A stretch of 64,000 bases of DNA from Hymenobacter sp. YC55 (lineage in GTDB: Bacteria > Bacteroidota > Bacteroidia > Cytophagales > Hymenobacteraceae). Positions within the stretch are counted from its first letter, which is position 1. Each line of letters begins with the position of its first letter. The notes beneath the pieces were generated by a model. It was given only the letters and a program-made list of their open reading frames with translations. It was not told where the DNA came from and did not search any database. The stretch is from NCBI RefSeq assembly GCF_029433095.1, contig NZ_JARNTX010000008.1:62001-126000 (forward strand), in the 5' to 3' direction. The position numbers and the translations under genes were made by a program. Of the stretch, positions 41,074 through 50,805 are shown one piece after another.

Positions 41074-43011
41074 ATGAAACAACGCCTTTCTTTTTCATTT
41101 CCCCGTTTTGCGAGCCCCCGCCGACCCCCAGGCGTGGGCTTGCTGCTGCTACTGCTGCTGGCCCCTGGGGGCTCCTTGCTGGCGCAGGCCCGCCCGGCTG
41201 AGGCTGACACGGCGCAGGTCAACCGCCTCAACGCGCTGGCAGTACGGACGGGCGAGACGAAAAACGCACAGTTGGGGCGGGAGTACGCCGCTGAGGCCCG
41301 CACGCTGGCGCACGGCATGGGCTATTTGCGGGGCGAGTTGAACAGCATCCGAATCATGGCCACTCTGGCCATTCAACGCGGTAATTACGCGGTGGCCATC
41401 AGGGAGTACACTGAGGGCATTGCCCTGGCCAAGGCGAAAAATCAAACCAGCTTCTACGAACCGTTTCACGCAAGTTTGGGGGCCTGCGCGCTGGAAATGG
41501 AGCAGTACCCCTACGCGGGAAGGATGCTGCTGACCAGCCTCAAATTCCGCCGTCTTTACCCGCCGGCTGGCCCGGACGCGGCCATCACGAGGGCCCAGAC
41601 GTACGCTAACCTGGCTAAAGTGTATCTGGCGCTGAAACAATACCCCCAGGCGATGGATGCCTGCCGCCAAACCTTTGCGGCCGGGCCCAATGCGCCGAGC
41701 TACGCGGACGTGGAAGTAGTCATGGCCGAGTTATACCAGCTCACCAACGCCAGCCGCGCGGCCAGTGAATCCGCGCTGGATAATCTCCGTAATGCCCGCG
41801 ACCGGTACCACAAGATAGGCGACCGGCACAAGGAAAGCCTCACCTTGCTTACCTTATCCAAATTCCTGGCCAGCCAGGACCGCCCGGACGAGTCCGGCCA
41901 AGCGGCCGAAGCGGCCGCGGCCTACGGCCGGCAGCTGCAAGCCGTCCCGGTGCAGGTGAAGGGCTTGGAGTACCAGGCCCAGGCCGCCCTCGCCCAGGGA
42001 GATTACCGCCGGGCCTACGAGTTGCAGCGGCAGGCGGCGCAGAAAAAGGACGCGCTTTTCAACCAGGAAAAAGCGCTCATCCTGGAAAAGCAGCAAGTCA
42101 AGTTTGACATCGAGCAGCAGCAGCAGCGCATACGCTACCTCACCCAGCAGAGCAAAACCGACCGCGCGCTGGCCGCCGCCCAACAAGGTAAAGTAACGAG
42201 CCTACAGTTCTTGCTGGGCGTTTCGGCGCTGTTCCTGATCGTAGTGAGCTTAATCTACTGGCGGTTGCGCCGCAAAAAGGCCCAGCTTAACCGGGTGTAC
42301 GACAAGCTGCACGAAACCAACAAAGAGCTAGGCCAGCGAGTGGAGGAAAAGGAAGTGCTCGTGCAGGAGATTCACCACCGCGTGAAAAACAACCTGCAAC
42401 TCGTTAGCAGCCTGCTGGGCTGGCAAAGCAGCGTATATCCCAACCCGGCGTTGGTTGAAGCCTTGGCCAGCAGCCAGAGCCGGATTCAGAGCATGGCCCT
42501 CGTACACGAGTTACTGTACAGCGCCGACAACCTGGCCGAAGTACGGCTCGACTCGTACGTGGCCAAATTGCTCGATACCCTGAGCCTGACCTTCAATTCG
42601 GCCAAGTGCCCGGTCACCATCACCACGGCGCTGGACCCCGTGGTAATGACGGCGCAGCAAGCAACCCCGTTCGGTTTGCTGGTAAACGAGCTGGTGACCA
42701 ATGCCTACAAGCACGCCTTTGTGGGCCGCACCAGCGGGCATATGCAAGTCGAACTAAACGCCGGACCCGATGGCACCGGCTTTGAGTTGGTCGTGACGGA
42801 CGATGGGGTGGGAATGCCGGCCCCAGACGCCGAGCAGCACGAGTCGCTCGGTACGCACCTAATCGAGAATATGGCCTTTCAGCTCAAAGCCACGCTCGTC
42901 TCGGGACCCAATAAGCCGTCCGGCACAAGATTCGTAATCCGCCGGGATCACGACCTCACCCCCACGGGGCAGGCCGTAAGCGCCGCGGATAAGGAGGCAG
43001 AGCTGCGTTAG
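41074..43011 (+). CDS. TPR-containing sensor histidine kinase (HisKA_2/HWE-like)
   Basis: 645 residues from the ATG at 41074. Signal-anchor and leader (about 15-35), then TPR-like helices (YANLAKVYLALKQYPQAMDA near 177-196), a coiled coil, one membrane helix (about 375-395), a coiled linker, then HisKA_2 with the phospho-acceptor in VQEIHHRVKNNLQLVSSLLG (about 430-449), an N-box FGLLVNELVTNAYKHAF (about 535-551) and the G1 box DDGVGMP (about 574-580). The TPR part is periplasmic by this topology. No response regulator gene is beside it. It follows the TonB receptor in the same direction and may sense the imported ligand or its effect. Confidence 0.88.
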   Translation: MKQRLSFSFPRFASPRRPPGVGLLLLLLLAPGGSLLAQARPAEADTAQVNRLNALAVRTGETKNAQLGREYAAEARTLAHGMGYLRGELNSIRIMATLAIQRGNYAVAIREYTEGIALAKAKNQTSFYEPFHASLGACALEMEQYPYAGRMLLTSLKFRRLYPPAGPDAAITRAQTYANLAKVYLALKQYPQAMDACRQTFAAGPNAPSYADVEVVMAELYQLTNASRAASESALDNLRNARDRYHKIGDRHKESLTLLTLSKFLASQDRPDESGQAAEAAAAYGRQLQAVPVQVKGLEYQAQAALAQGDYRRAYELQRQAAQKKDALFNQEKALILEKQQVKFDIEQQQQRIRYLTQQSKTDRALAAAQQGKVTSLQFLLGVSALFLIVVSLIYWRLRRKKAQLNRVYDKLHETNKELGQRVEEKEVLVQEIHHRVKNNLQLVSSLLGWQSSVYPNPALVEALASSQSRIQSMALVHELLYSADNLAEVRLDSYVAKLLDTLSLTFNSAKCPVTITTALDPVVMTAQQATPFGLLVNELVTNAYKHAFVGRTSGHMQVELNAGPDGTGFELVVTDDGVGMPAPDAEQHESLGTHLIENMAFQLKATLVSGPNKPSGTRFVIRRDHDLTPTGQAVSAADKEAELR

Positions 43012-43049
43012 ACTCCCACTGCCGTGAGCCGGGCCGCCAGAAAACCACA

Positions 43050-43084
43050 AAAATGCCCCGCCGTGACAGGCGGGGCATTTTTAA
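43050..43084 (+). terminator. Rho-independent terminator
   Basis: AAATGCCCCGCC / GGCGGGGCATTT stem with a GTGACA loop, followed by TTAA. It ends the receptor-kinase operon. Confidence 0.8.
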
Positions 43085-43147
43085 TTACTACCTAGTGCCT
43101 TTAGTGCTAGATGCTGAGGTTGTAATTGCGCATGATTGAGTCAAGCA

Positions 43148-43744
43148 TTAATCGACCGCCACATCCCAGTGCTGCTCCCACCTATTCGCGGAAGCTGTTG
43201 CGCCTCCGTATTTAATGGTTACCGGGTGGCCCTGATAGCGGCCCTTATAATCGTTGCTGTACTCGCCGCCGAGTTGCTTTAAACCTTCCTTAGTAATTCG
43301 GTTTTTGAATTCCGTTGCGTTGAACGTGTACTCGGTAGCGCCCCTGCGGTTCACTTTGGTATAGCCCCTGCAGGCATCGATTTTCTCTCTGATTTTCGTC
43401 TCGATGCGAATCCGTTCCGAAGCGTATTTTTGCTGTTCAGCTGCGCCTTTCGCTTTTTTTCCTCCGCTATTGACTCGGCTTTTTTTGCATTCAAGACTGC
43501 GGAGGGCAGTAGTTTACGCGCTTCTATTGCCGGCTCAGAGTCCGAACTGCACTGGATCAGGGCACGTAAGGTCGCGGCAGTGCCTGAATAATCTTTGCGG
43601 TTCAGGTTTGTTTTGGCTGCTTCCAACAATTTCTCCGGACTATTTTGGCACTGTTCGATTTGTTGCGAAAGCTGGGCGTTTTCCAACTGTAGTTTTTGGT
43701 ACTCTTCCTCCGTATGGCTGTTCCCGCCGCATGAGGCCAGGCCT
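43148..43744 (-). pseudogene. Lipoprotein gene truncated by an IS and frameshifted
   Basis: At the IS edge the frame reads GLASCGGNSHTEEEYQ, where LASC is a lipobox; the signal peptide before it was lost to the element that begins at 43745. Coiled-coil and helical parts follow (LQLENAQLSQQIEQC, TLRALIQCSSDSEPAIEARK). At the A-run on the minus strand (+ T-run 43454-43460) the frame shifts, and the protein continues as YASERIRIETKIREKI, then GATEYTFNATEFKNRI and a C-terminal HWDVAVD. One gene, therefore, with two lesions. Function unknown; it would be an outer-membrane or inner-membrane lipoprotein. Confidence 0.6.
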
Positions 43745-43794
43745 GAGAGGGTCCACTAGAGTGAGATAGAAAAGGGCGGTATCTTCTTTCTGTC

Positions 43795-44040
43795 ATGACT
43801 CAGAAAACGAATACGGGTGCGCCGCGCAAACGCCGACACTATGATGTGGCCTTTCGCGCCGACACCCTGCGCCTAGCCAGTGAAAGCCGGAGCACGCAAG
43901 CCGCAGCTCGGCAGCTCGGCATCAGTTCTAAACTGCTCTACAAGTGGCAAAAAGCCCTGCAGCCCGAAGTCCGGCGCTTGCAGCAGGAGCGTGACATCCT
44001 AAAAAAAGCCTTAGCCATCTTTACGCAGCCGACCCCGTGA
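43795..44040 (+). CDS. IS3 OrfA, shortened
   Basis: 81 residues. The HTH part matches copy 1 (LASESRSTQAAARQLGISSK), but about 20 residues before the leucine-zipper end are missing (KALQPEVRRLQQERD). Probably not functional. Confidence 0.75.
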   Translation: MTQKTNTGAPRKRRHYDVAFRADTLRLASESRSTQAAARQLGISSKLLYKWQKALQPEVRRLQQERDILKKALAIFTQPTP

Positions 44041-44883
44041 GCCGTTACCGCTTTATTCAAGCGCAGACCCGGCACTATCCGGTACGCCACCTCTGTCAGG
44101 GTGCTGCGCGTAGGGGTAGTCAGCTACTGCCGTTGGCAGAAAAAGGCTACTGATCGACCCGTGGTACCCGCTTGGGAGCAGGTCTTGTGCCAGACGTTTG
44201 TGCGGCATAAGCGGCATTATGGCACGCGCCGCCTACGGGCTGAGTTGCGGGCGCAGGGGCACCAGGTGGGTAGTAATCGCATCCGGCAGGCCCTGCGCCG
44301 GCGCGAGTTGGTGGCCGTGCAAGCGCGTGCTTTTGTGACTCGCACGACTTGTAGTGAGCAGGGGCCACGGGTGGCAGCGAACCATCTGTTTGATCGTGCG
44401 GCTCCTACAGCAGCTGACCAAGTGTGGGTGGGCGATATCACGTATTTACCCCTGCAAAACGGCTCCTGGGCGTACTTGGCTGCGTTTCAAGATACCTACT
44501 CGAAACGGGTAGTGGGCTGGCAGGTGCTCGCTATGATGCCGGATTAACTGGTTACTACCGCCTTGCGCCAGGCACTGCTAAGTCGCCAACCCACGCCCGG
44601 GCTGGTGGTACACTCGGACCGGGGTAGGCAGTACTGTGGTAACGCCTATCGGCGCCTGCTTACGGACTGGCGATTAGTACGCAGCATGAGCCGCAAAGGC
44701 GAATGCTATGACAACGCCCAAGCCGAAAGCCTGTGGTCGCGCGTGAAAACAGAGGTGCTGCTGGACCGCTCCGCTTTCGCTTCCCTCGCCGAGGCGCAAG
44801 CCGAACTAGCCACCTATTTTGACTACTACAATTACCAGCGGCGGCACTCGGCACTGGGCTATGAGTGTCTGCATATTCATTGA
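44037..44883 (+). pseudogene. IS3 OrfB transposase, frameshift and stop
   Basis: Starts at a GTG overlapping the orfA stop. A G-run near 44099-44101 moves the frame, after which HYGTRRLRAELRAQGHQVGS and VGDITYLPLQNG (first Asp) follow; a TAA at 44544-44546 replaces the Gln seen in copy 1. The rest (VHSDRGRQY, YDNAQAESLWSRVKTE) is intact. Confidence 0.8.
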
Positions 44884-44938
44884 ACAACAAACGCTTCTAA
44901 CCAACATCCAACTCTGTCTCACCTGACTCGACCACCTC

Positions 44939-45709
44939 AGTCGCCCACCCAGACCCGGTTGGGGGCGGTGGGGGCCGGCTGGCCGAGTAAGCGGTTGGGC
45001 GCAGCCCGCACAGCCGGGTCGGAGTAAACAGTATGGGGAACAAACGAATGGGGATGCTGGGCCCGCGAGCCATTAGCCGTCAGGACTCGCTGGATGCGTC
45101 GGCGACCGATTCTCGGGTACCCCTGAGCCATCAACTCGGCCCGTAGCTCACGGGTGCCGTAGCGCCGGGCATGCTGGGCAAAGAGCTGACGCATGGCTAC
45201 TTGCCATGCTGGTACAGGAATCAGCCGGCGAGTCTTGACACGCCAAGCGTAGTAGGCACTAGTTGTTACCCGCAACACCTAACAGAGTTGCCGTACGGAC
45301 ACACGGGTCTGGCGCAGGGCAATGTACCGATAAATACTCACGGGGTCGGCCGGGCGAGCCTGCGTTTAGAGGAGGCAACTGACCAAAGCTTTTTTTAAAA
45401 TGTCAAGTTCTTGCGCCAGCCGTTATTAGCTGCCCGTAGGCCCCGTACCTCCTGTTCGCGGGCTACTTCCACACTCCCCACTTCCGCGACTACCTGCTCC
45501 TGGTGCCAGCGGTAGAGCAGCTTGGGATTGATGCCCAATGCGCGGGCAGCGGCTTGGGTTGAGCGACTTTCGTCGGCTAGGCGCAGAGCCTCGGCTTTGA
45601 AAGCAACCTCGCACGTGCGCCGTTTATCGGGCGAGGCCCTACTCTTTTTTTGCAATCATGAGAGAAGGAAGATGCATCCTTCTGCTGTCCGGCTACCCTA
45701 AACCACCTC
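44939..45709 (-). mobile_element. Different IS3-family element, 3' half missing
   Basis: On the minus strand it starts with GAGGTGGTTTAGGGTAGCCG (45709 inward), then orfA and the first part of orfB (MLRVTTSAYYAWRVKTRR..., RRYGTRELRAELMAQGYP) and stops at VWVGD, exactly where copy 2 ends. The catalytic residues after the first Asp are gone. Sequence is clearly different from copies 1 and 2. Confidence 0.75.
45395..45655 (-). CDS. IS3 OrfA of the truncated element
   Basis: 86 residues from a TTG. HTH region AFKAEALRLADESRSTQAAA and LGINPKLLYRWHQEQ. The obvious ATG five bases upstream is out of frame because of an A-run. The adjoining 45710-46034 contains no supported gene. Confidence 0.65.
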   Translation of the reverse strand: MQKKSRASPDKRRTCEVAFKAEALRLADESRSTQAAARALGINPKLLYRWHQEQVVAEVGSVEVAREQEVRGLRAANNGWRKNLTF

Positions 45710-46034
45710 AAGGCTGTACGTTCCAAAGACAGCCCTAAACCCGTAAACCACGTACGCACCCTCGGCGGACAGTATGCCAGGGCCGCTACATCTACCAGCC
45801 TCCGGATGAAGCAGCCCGCGTTGAACACGTAACTCACCTCGCAGCCGAGCCAGCAGCATCTCCGCGGCACATCCTCCGGAACAGGTAGCCCTGGTTTCAC
45901 CACCGTAGCTACCACTTACTGCCGACAAGTAAGAAGTGAGTGCTCTGCTCGCCAAACCGCTATACCTCGCTGGCGAGCAAAGCAAAAATGCCTCCTCATC
46001 CGAAAAAGAGCATCACGTAATAAACACATAGAAT

Positions 46035-46955
46035 ATGGCATCAGGTCTTTTTGCGCTGTTAGATGACGTTTCCGCGTTGGTTAAAGCCAGCGCGGCCAGT
46101 TTGGATGACGTGCCGGCTCAGGTTGCCAAAACCACCAGCAAAGTTTCCGGTATTGTCATCGACGACACGGCGGTGACGCCCAAGTACGTGGTGGGCCTCG
46201 ACCCCTCCCGGGAGCTTGCCATTATCTACCAGATAGCTAAAAAGTCGCTCATCAATAAGGTGTTCATCCTGAGCCCGGCGGCCCTGTTGCTCGGGTACTT
46301 TGCGCCCTGGGTTATTACCCCTATTTTGATGCTGGGCGGGGCCTACTTATGCTTCGAGGGATATGAAAAGGTGCATGCCCTATTCAGCAAGTCCCATGCG
46401 GTGGACGTGGAAAGTGAGCAACTGCAGGTGATGACGCCGGAGGAGCTGGAAAAGGAGCGGGTAGCGGGGGCTGTGCGCACCGATGTTATCCTATCGGCTG
46501 AAATCATGGCCATTGCGTACAGCCAAGTAAGCGCTCAGCCGATCGTAAACCAGATTGTCGTCATGCTGGCCGTGGCCGTCTTTATTACGGTGGCCGTGTA
46601 CGGCTTTGTGGGTTTGATTGTGAAAGCCGATGACATCGGCATGCACCTAACCCAGGACAAATACCACCCTGCGGCGCAAAAATTGGGCCGCGGCATCGTG
46701 AAGTTTATGCCGCGCTTCCTAAGCATCTTAAGCTACGTGGGGACGGCCGCCATGCTGTGGGTCGGGGCCGAAATCATCGCCCACGGCATTCCGTTTACTG
46801 CTCATTTACTGCACGACTTGGAACAGGCCTTGGCCCATATTCCGGCGGTGGCTTGGCTGGCTAAGGCGCTGGTGTGCGCGGTGGGCGGGTTACTGATTGG
46901 TTTTGTGGTGGAGAAAATAGTGGGGTTGTTTAAGAAGATATCCCGCAAGCAATAA
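46035..46955 (+). CDS. yedI: DUF808/YedI-family inner-membrane protein
   Basis: 306 residues, full length for the family. The start GLFALLDDVSALVKASAASL and DDTAVTPKYVVGLDPSRELA are hallmark DUF808 segments, followed by membrane helices at about 85-115, 170-200 and a C-terminal set. The role of YedI is not known (possibly transport or envelope stress). It begins the cargo region, which carries no cassette sites. Confidence 0.88.
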   Translation: MASGLFALLDDVSALVKASAASLDDVPAQVAKTTSKVSGIVIDDTAVTPKYVVGLDPSRELAIIYQIAKKSLINKVFILSPAALLLGYFAPWVITPILMLGGAYLCFEGYEKVHALFSKSHAVDVESEQLQVMTPEELEKERVAGAVRTDVILSAEIMAIAYSQVSAQPIVNQIVVMLAVAVFITVAVYGFVGLIVKADDIGMHLTQDKYHPAAQKLGRGIVKFMPRFLSILSYVGTAAMLWVGAEIIAHGIPFTAHLLHDLEQALAHIPAVAWLAKALVCAVGGLLIGFVVEKIVGLFKKISRKQ

Positions 46956-47050
46956 GCGTGGGTACCCTACCAACTCGGTTTCTTCGGCTCTGAGGACTGC
47001 TTCCCGAGCCTGCTGGTTCGTAGCCGTGGTCGCCTCCGGCGCCGCGCTAG

Positions 47051-47721
47051 TCAGTACCCTTGGCCGGAAGCGCTCGGGTCCGATGGTTCGTATGCGAGGC
47101 ATCCTATGGCCTGCTTGATGTCAAACTCCTTGTGCAGCGCCTCGTGCTGGTATTCGTTAAAGGCGCTTTCGTCCCCGTGATGCCGGACCAACTGCACACG
47201 CAGGGCGCGGTCCACCGGGTTGAGGGTCCAGATGAGCAGCTTATTCACCTCCCGCACGCCGCGGGTTGCCCCGGCAGCAAGAAACGTACTTCGTCCACCT
47301 CCCTATCCAACGCCTTCGCGCAGCAGCCGGCCGCGGTGAGCAGGATCCGGCTGCCACAGGTTATGAAGCCTAATCGTCCCAAGATCAGGCAAAGGTGTAC
47401 CCACTGCCAGTCGGTGACATAAAGGAGCGCTCCGCCCGCCGCCACGCCAACCGGGACAAGGTCCTCCACCAACAGGTAATGGTAGGGTGAACGGAAGACT
47501 CGTCCACTATACATCCCGCAAATAAACGGCCGCAACGTGGCCGTACCGGTTCGTACGTGCAGCGCACGTGTCCCACCTCTTCGGCTTGTCCACGACTGCC
47601 GAGTCCGGGCCACTTCGCTTACTAGCTTTATTTTCAAACCTACTGCTGCGTATTTAGATGATACGTCACGATAATGCTGCGCAGCAGGCAGTCTGGTGCC
47701 AGGTTGCAACTTGACCTGCAT
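47051..47721 (-). pseudogene. Decayed membrane protein gene
   Basis: The upstream part (47245-47721) reads as a hydrophobic protein end (YHYLLVEDLVPVGVAAGGAL, WVHLCLILGRLGFITCGSRI). One frame over, 47051-47257 continues with VREVNKLLIWTLNPVDRALR and a charged NEYQHEALHKEFDIKQAIG tail. The two fit one gene with a frameshift near 47245-47257. The family is not recognised and the N-terminal boundary is unclear. Confidence 0.35.
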
Positions 47722-47845
47722 CTATCAAGCCGGAAAATCGTTAGGACAGCGGCTCACCTTCCGAAAGCTTTCTTGTTTGTTCGATCCGAACTCGATGTCC
47801 GTCCTTTCCTAACCGAGTAAAGCAGCTACTTGCCACTCCATCTCC

Positions 47846-49141
47846 TTGCTATTTTCTCCCTTGGAATTACTCCTCATTCTGCTGCTCGTCATCCTCAACG
47901 GCGTCTTTTCCATGTCGGAAATTGCCTTGATATCCTCGCGCAAGTCCAAGCTCGAAGCCCAGGCCAAGCAGGGCAGCGGCACGGCGCAGGCCGCGTTGGC
48001 CCTGGCCCATGATCCCACCCGCTTTCTGTCAACGGTGCAGATTGGCATCACGCTCATCAGCATTCTAACGGGGGTGTTCAGCGGGGCCGGGCTCACCACC
48101 CAGTTAAAGGACCTCATCGCCCGGGTGCCGGTGCTGGCCCCCTTTGCCGATACTATCGCCGTGGTGCTGATGGTCATCTTCATCACCTATCTCTCCGTCG
48201 TGGTCGGTGAACTGCTGCCCAAGCGCATCGACCTGACCAACCCCGAGGGCATCATCAAGTTCATGGCCGCGCCCATGGCTTTGCTCTCGCGCCTCACGGC
48301 GCCTTTTATCTGGCTGCTGACCGTGTCAAGCGACTTTCTCATTAAGCTGCTGGGCATCAAGGACCAGGAAAGCCCCGTTACGGAAGAAGAAATCAAAGCC
48401 CTGATGAAGGAAGGTGCCTCGGAGGGCACGATTCAGGAAATCGAACACGACATCGTCAAGAACGTCTTCAGCCTGGGCGACCGGCGCGTGGGCTCGTTGA
48501 TGACCAGCCGCCAGGACATCGTGTGGCTGGACCTGGACGATGACCCGGCCGCCACCAAGCAGACGGTGCTCACGCGCAAGCAGTCGGCCTACCCGCTCTG
48601 CCAAGGCAGCCTGGACGAAGTACGCGGCATGGTCTACCTTAAGGATTTGGTGGACGAGCACCTGGACGCGCAGCTACTGCGGCTGGAGGAATTGCAAAAA
48701 GAGCCGCTCTTTATGCCGGCCTCAAGCAAGGCCTACCATGCCTTGGAGCTGTTCCGGCAGCGGCGCGTGCACCAGGGCATCGTGGTGGACGAGTTCGGCG
48801 GGGTGGTGGGCCTGGTTACCATCGACGACATCCTGGACGCCCTGGTGGGCGACGTCTCGCCGGATACGGACAGCAACCCCGCCATTGTCGAGCGCAACGA
48901 CGGCACGTTTTTGATTGACGCGCAGTTGCCCTTTGCCGAGTTTGCCGAGCGGTTTCACATCCCGGCGGCGCAGCGGCGGGGCCTGAGTGGCTTTCACAGC
49001 CTGGGCGGCTTTGCCTTGCATATATTGAGCGTGTTGCCCCGTGCCGGGGAGCATTTCATGTGGGAGGGTCACTACTTTGAAATCGTGGACGTAGACCGCA
49101 GCCACATCGACAAAATTTTATTCCGCCCGCGGGCCGCCTGA
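47846..49141 (+). CDS. CNNM/CorC (HlyC-type) transporter-like protein
   Basis: 431 residues from a TTG at 47846 (no better start in frame before MSEIALIS). DUF21 membrane domain (1 to about 180: LVILNGVFSMSEIALISSRK, STVQIGITLISILTGVFSGA, VVGELLPKRI), a CBS pair (about 205-330, with MTSRQDIVWLDL and GIVVDEFGGVVGLVTIDDIL) and a CorC_HlyC C-terminal domain (about 345-431). Family members are linked to magnesium or cobalt efflux and sensing. Confidence 0.9.
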   Translation: MLFSPLELLLILLLVILNGVFSMSEIALISSRKSKLEAQAKQGSGTAQAALALAHDPTRFLSTVQIGITLISILTGVFSGAGLTTQLKDLIARVPVLAPFADTIAVVLMVIFITYLSVVVGELLPKRIDLTNPEGIIKFMAAPMALLSRLTAPFIWLLTVSSDFLIKLLGIKDQESPVTEEEIKALMKEGASEGTIQEIEHDIVKNVFSLGDRRVGSLMTSRQDIVWLDLDDDPAATKQTVLTRKQSAYPLCQGSLDEVRGMVYLKDLVDEHLDAQLLRLEELQKEPLFMPASSKAYHALELFRQRRVHQGIVVDEFGGVVGLVTIDDILDALVGDVSPDTDSNPAIVERNDGTFLIDAQLPFAEFAERFHIPAAQRRGLSGFHSLGGFALHILSVLPRAGEHFMWEGHYFEIVDVDRSHIDKILFRPRAA

Positions 49142-49267
49142 AGCTGGCCCCGTGTTTGCTGCGCCGTCAGGCTTACTCCCGATTACATTTATATCGCACC
49201 CTTATCTGCGGCAATTGCGGGCCGCGCTTAGTCAAGCAGCAAGTGATGCGGTCGGCTAAGCCCGGTA

Positions 49268-49316
49268 GTGCACCGGGGCGGCCCTGAAAACGGCCCTGCC
49301 ATTTGCCCCGGTGCAC
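49268..49316. repeat. Inverted repeat
   Basis: Arms GTGCACCGGGGC and GCCCCGGTGCAC separated by 25 bp that themselves hold two CGGCCCTG copies. It lies in the gene-free 49142-49576 interval after the CNNM gene. It could be a terminator without a T-run or a protein site. Confidence 0.5.
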
Positions 49317-49576
49317 GGTGGGGCTTGGCCTCTGCCAAAAGCAAGTGCTGCGAGACTACCCGTGAAAAATAGCAGTCGCAAACTTGGCAATGGCCTGGTT
49401 GGTTTCGATAGCCCCGTAAGCAACTAGCTTAGAAGAAGAATTACCCGCGCGGGAGCAGTACCCCAAAACCTGCCTGTTCAAGATGAGCGTACACCAGCTA
49501 AGAACACGAAACCGCTCAGCAACCAAGCTGGTCCAGAGGCTAGCTTGCCTGCCGGTCAGCTCGGGCTTGGCAGGTG

Positions 49577-49945
49577 CTAGCGGCGGCGCGACAGCAGATA
49601 TTGAATGCCTAGCACTACGATTGCTCCACCCAGTACTTTCTCCGGGGTGGAAAGCTGTTGCCAGCGGGCTACTGTCTTTGTGCCCACCGCCCGTAGTGTC
49701 GACGGCAGCTCAGTTAAGCGCTGGGGCAGTCCAGCAAAATTCAACCACTGGGTGCCTGGTTGCTGCTTTGAATCTTCGGGCGGACCCATTTGAGCGGGCG
49801 CCAGCGCTGGGCTGCTAGCAGGTGAGGCTACAGCAGCGGCCTGTTGGCCGTCGTGGGCCGTCGGGTCCTGCAGGCGGGCAGGATCGGCCCCAAGCAGGCT
49901 GGCTTTCGAGTTAACCGGCGACCCCATGGATTTCGAATGGCTCAT
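49577..49945 (-). CDS. Hypothetical tail-anchored protein
   Basis: 122 residues from the ATG at 49945. The first 70 residues are low-complexity (Ala/Pro/Ser/Gln); the end is LSTPEKVLGGAIVVLGIQYL followed by SRRR, a single C-terminal membrane helix with a positive tail. No family recognised. Divergent from the sigma factor gene 167 bp away. Confidence 0.55.
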   Translation of the reverse strand: MSHSKSMGSPVNSKASLLGADPARLQDPTAHDGQQAAAVASPASSPALAPAQMGPPEDSKQQPGTQWLNFAGLPQRLTELPSTLRAVGTKTVARWQQLSTPEKVLGGAIVVLGIQYLLSRRR

Positions 49946-50112
49946 AGCAAAAGAAGAAAAACGGCCGCCGGAAGTGGCGGCTCCACTGGGGTATTCGCAG
50001 CGCGCGCTGGAAGGTTGTCAAGCACAACGGTAGAAAAGGAGCTGACAACCCCCGTCGGTTATTGGTCGTTAGCTCGTTTGAAATCAAGAAGATACTGGTA
50101 GGCAACGCGCGG

Positions 50113-50736
50113 ATGGAAGAAAGCAAATGGGCAGTAGAGCGCGTAGTATCGGCCCGGACCCGCGCGGATTTCCGACTGATCCAGGCCGCCCTGGAGCAAG
50201 GCGACCAGAAAGCGTACGCCGAACTCTATCAGCGCTACAGCAAGCCGGTGTTTCACGTGGCGCTAAAGATGGTCCGGCGAGCGGACGATGCCGAGGATTT
50301 GACCGCCGAGGTGTTGGCCAAAGCCTTCCGCTCCTTGCACCTGTTTAAACCCGATTTTGCCTTTAGTACCTGGCTGTTCCGCATCACCACCAATCACTGC
50401 ATTGACTTTCTGCGCCGGCAGCGGCAGCGCCCCACGCCCCTGCGCCTGGCGGTCGTGGGGCCGGACGGCAACCAAATCATTCGGGAATTCCGGGATGCCG
50501 CCCTCAATCCCCAGGACGCCCTGATTCGGCAGCAGAAAATCGACCGGATGCGCCAGGTCGTGCATCAGCTACCCGGCCGCTACCAGACCCTGACGCGGCT
50601 GCGCTACTTCGACGAGTTCACCTACGAGGAAATCGCGCAGCAGCTGCACCTGCCCCTGGGTACGGTGAAGGCGTACCTGCACCGCGCCCGGCTGCTACTG
50701 CTCGAACTGCTTAAAGAGCAGCAACACACAATCTGA
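50113..50736 (+). CDS. ECF-type RNA polymerase sigma factor
   Basis: 207 residues from the ATG at 50113. Region 2: YAELYQRYSKPVFHVALKMV, DAEDLTAEVLAKAFRSL, FSTWLFRITTNHCIDFLRRQ. Region 4: LTRLRYFDEFTYEEIAQQL, LPLGTVKAYLHRARLLLLE. Lengths and spacing fit ECF sigmas. No anti-sigma gene is adjacent, so it may be controlled otherwise. It lies 69 bp upstream of transketolase, on the same strand. Confidence 0.9.
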   Translation: MEESKWAVERVVSARTRADFRLIQAALEQGDQKAYAELYQRYSKPVFHVALKMVRRADDAEDLTAEVLAKAFRSLHLFKPDFAFSTWLFRITTNHCIDFLRRQRQRPTPLRLAVVGPDGNQIIREFRDAALNPQDALIRQQKIDRMRQVVHQLPGRYQTLTRLRYFDEFTYEEIAQQLHLPLGTVKAYLHRARLLLLELLKEQQHTI

Positions 50737-50805
50737 AGAGATACCCCCTACAACTTCCCCATTACCGGGCATTTTCCCCGCCTCCTCCCCTTATTTTCTT
50801 TTCTT

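Larger units (their letters stand above)
43745..44938 (+). mobile_element. IS3-family insertion sequence, copy 2 (inactive)
   Basis: Ends GAGAGGGTCCACTAGAGTGA (left) and the reverse of GAGGTGGTCGAGTCAGGTGA (right, to 44938). Same family as copy 1 but diverged throughout. It interrupts a lipoprotein gene on its left and abuts another IS3 remnant on its right. Confidence 0.85.

Noticed and set aside
45698..45985. Minus-strand frames between the IS3 remnant and the DUF808 gene
   Set aside because: No start signal, no motif, Cys/Gly/Arg-rich composition typical of chance frames.
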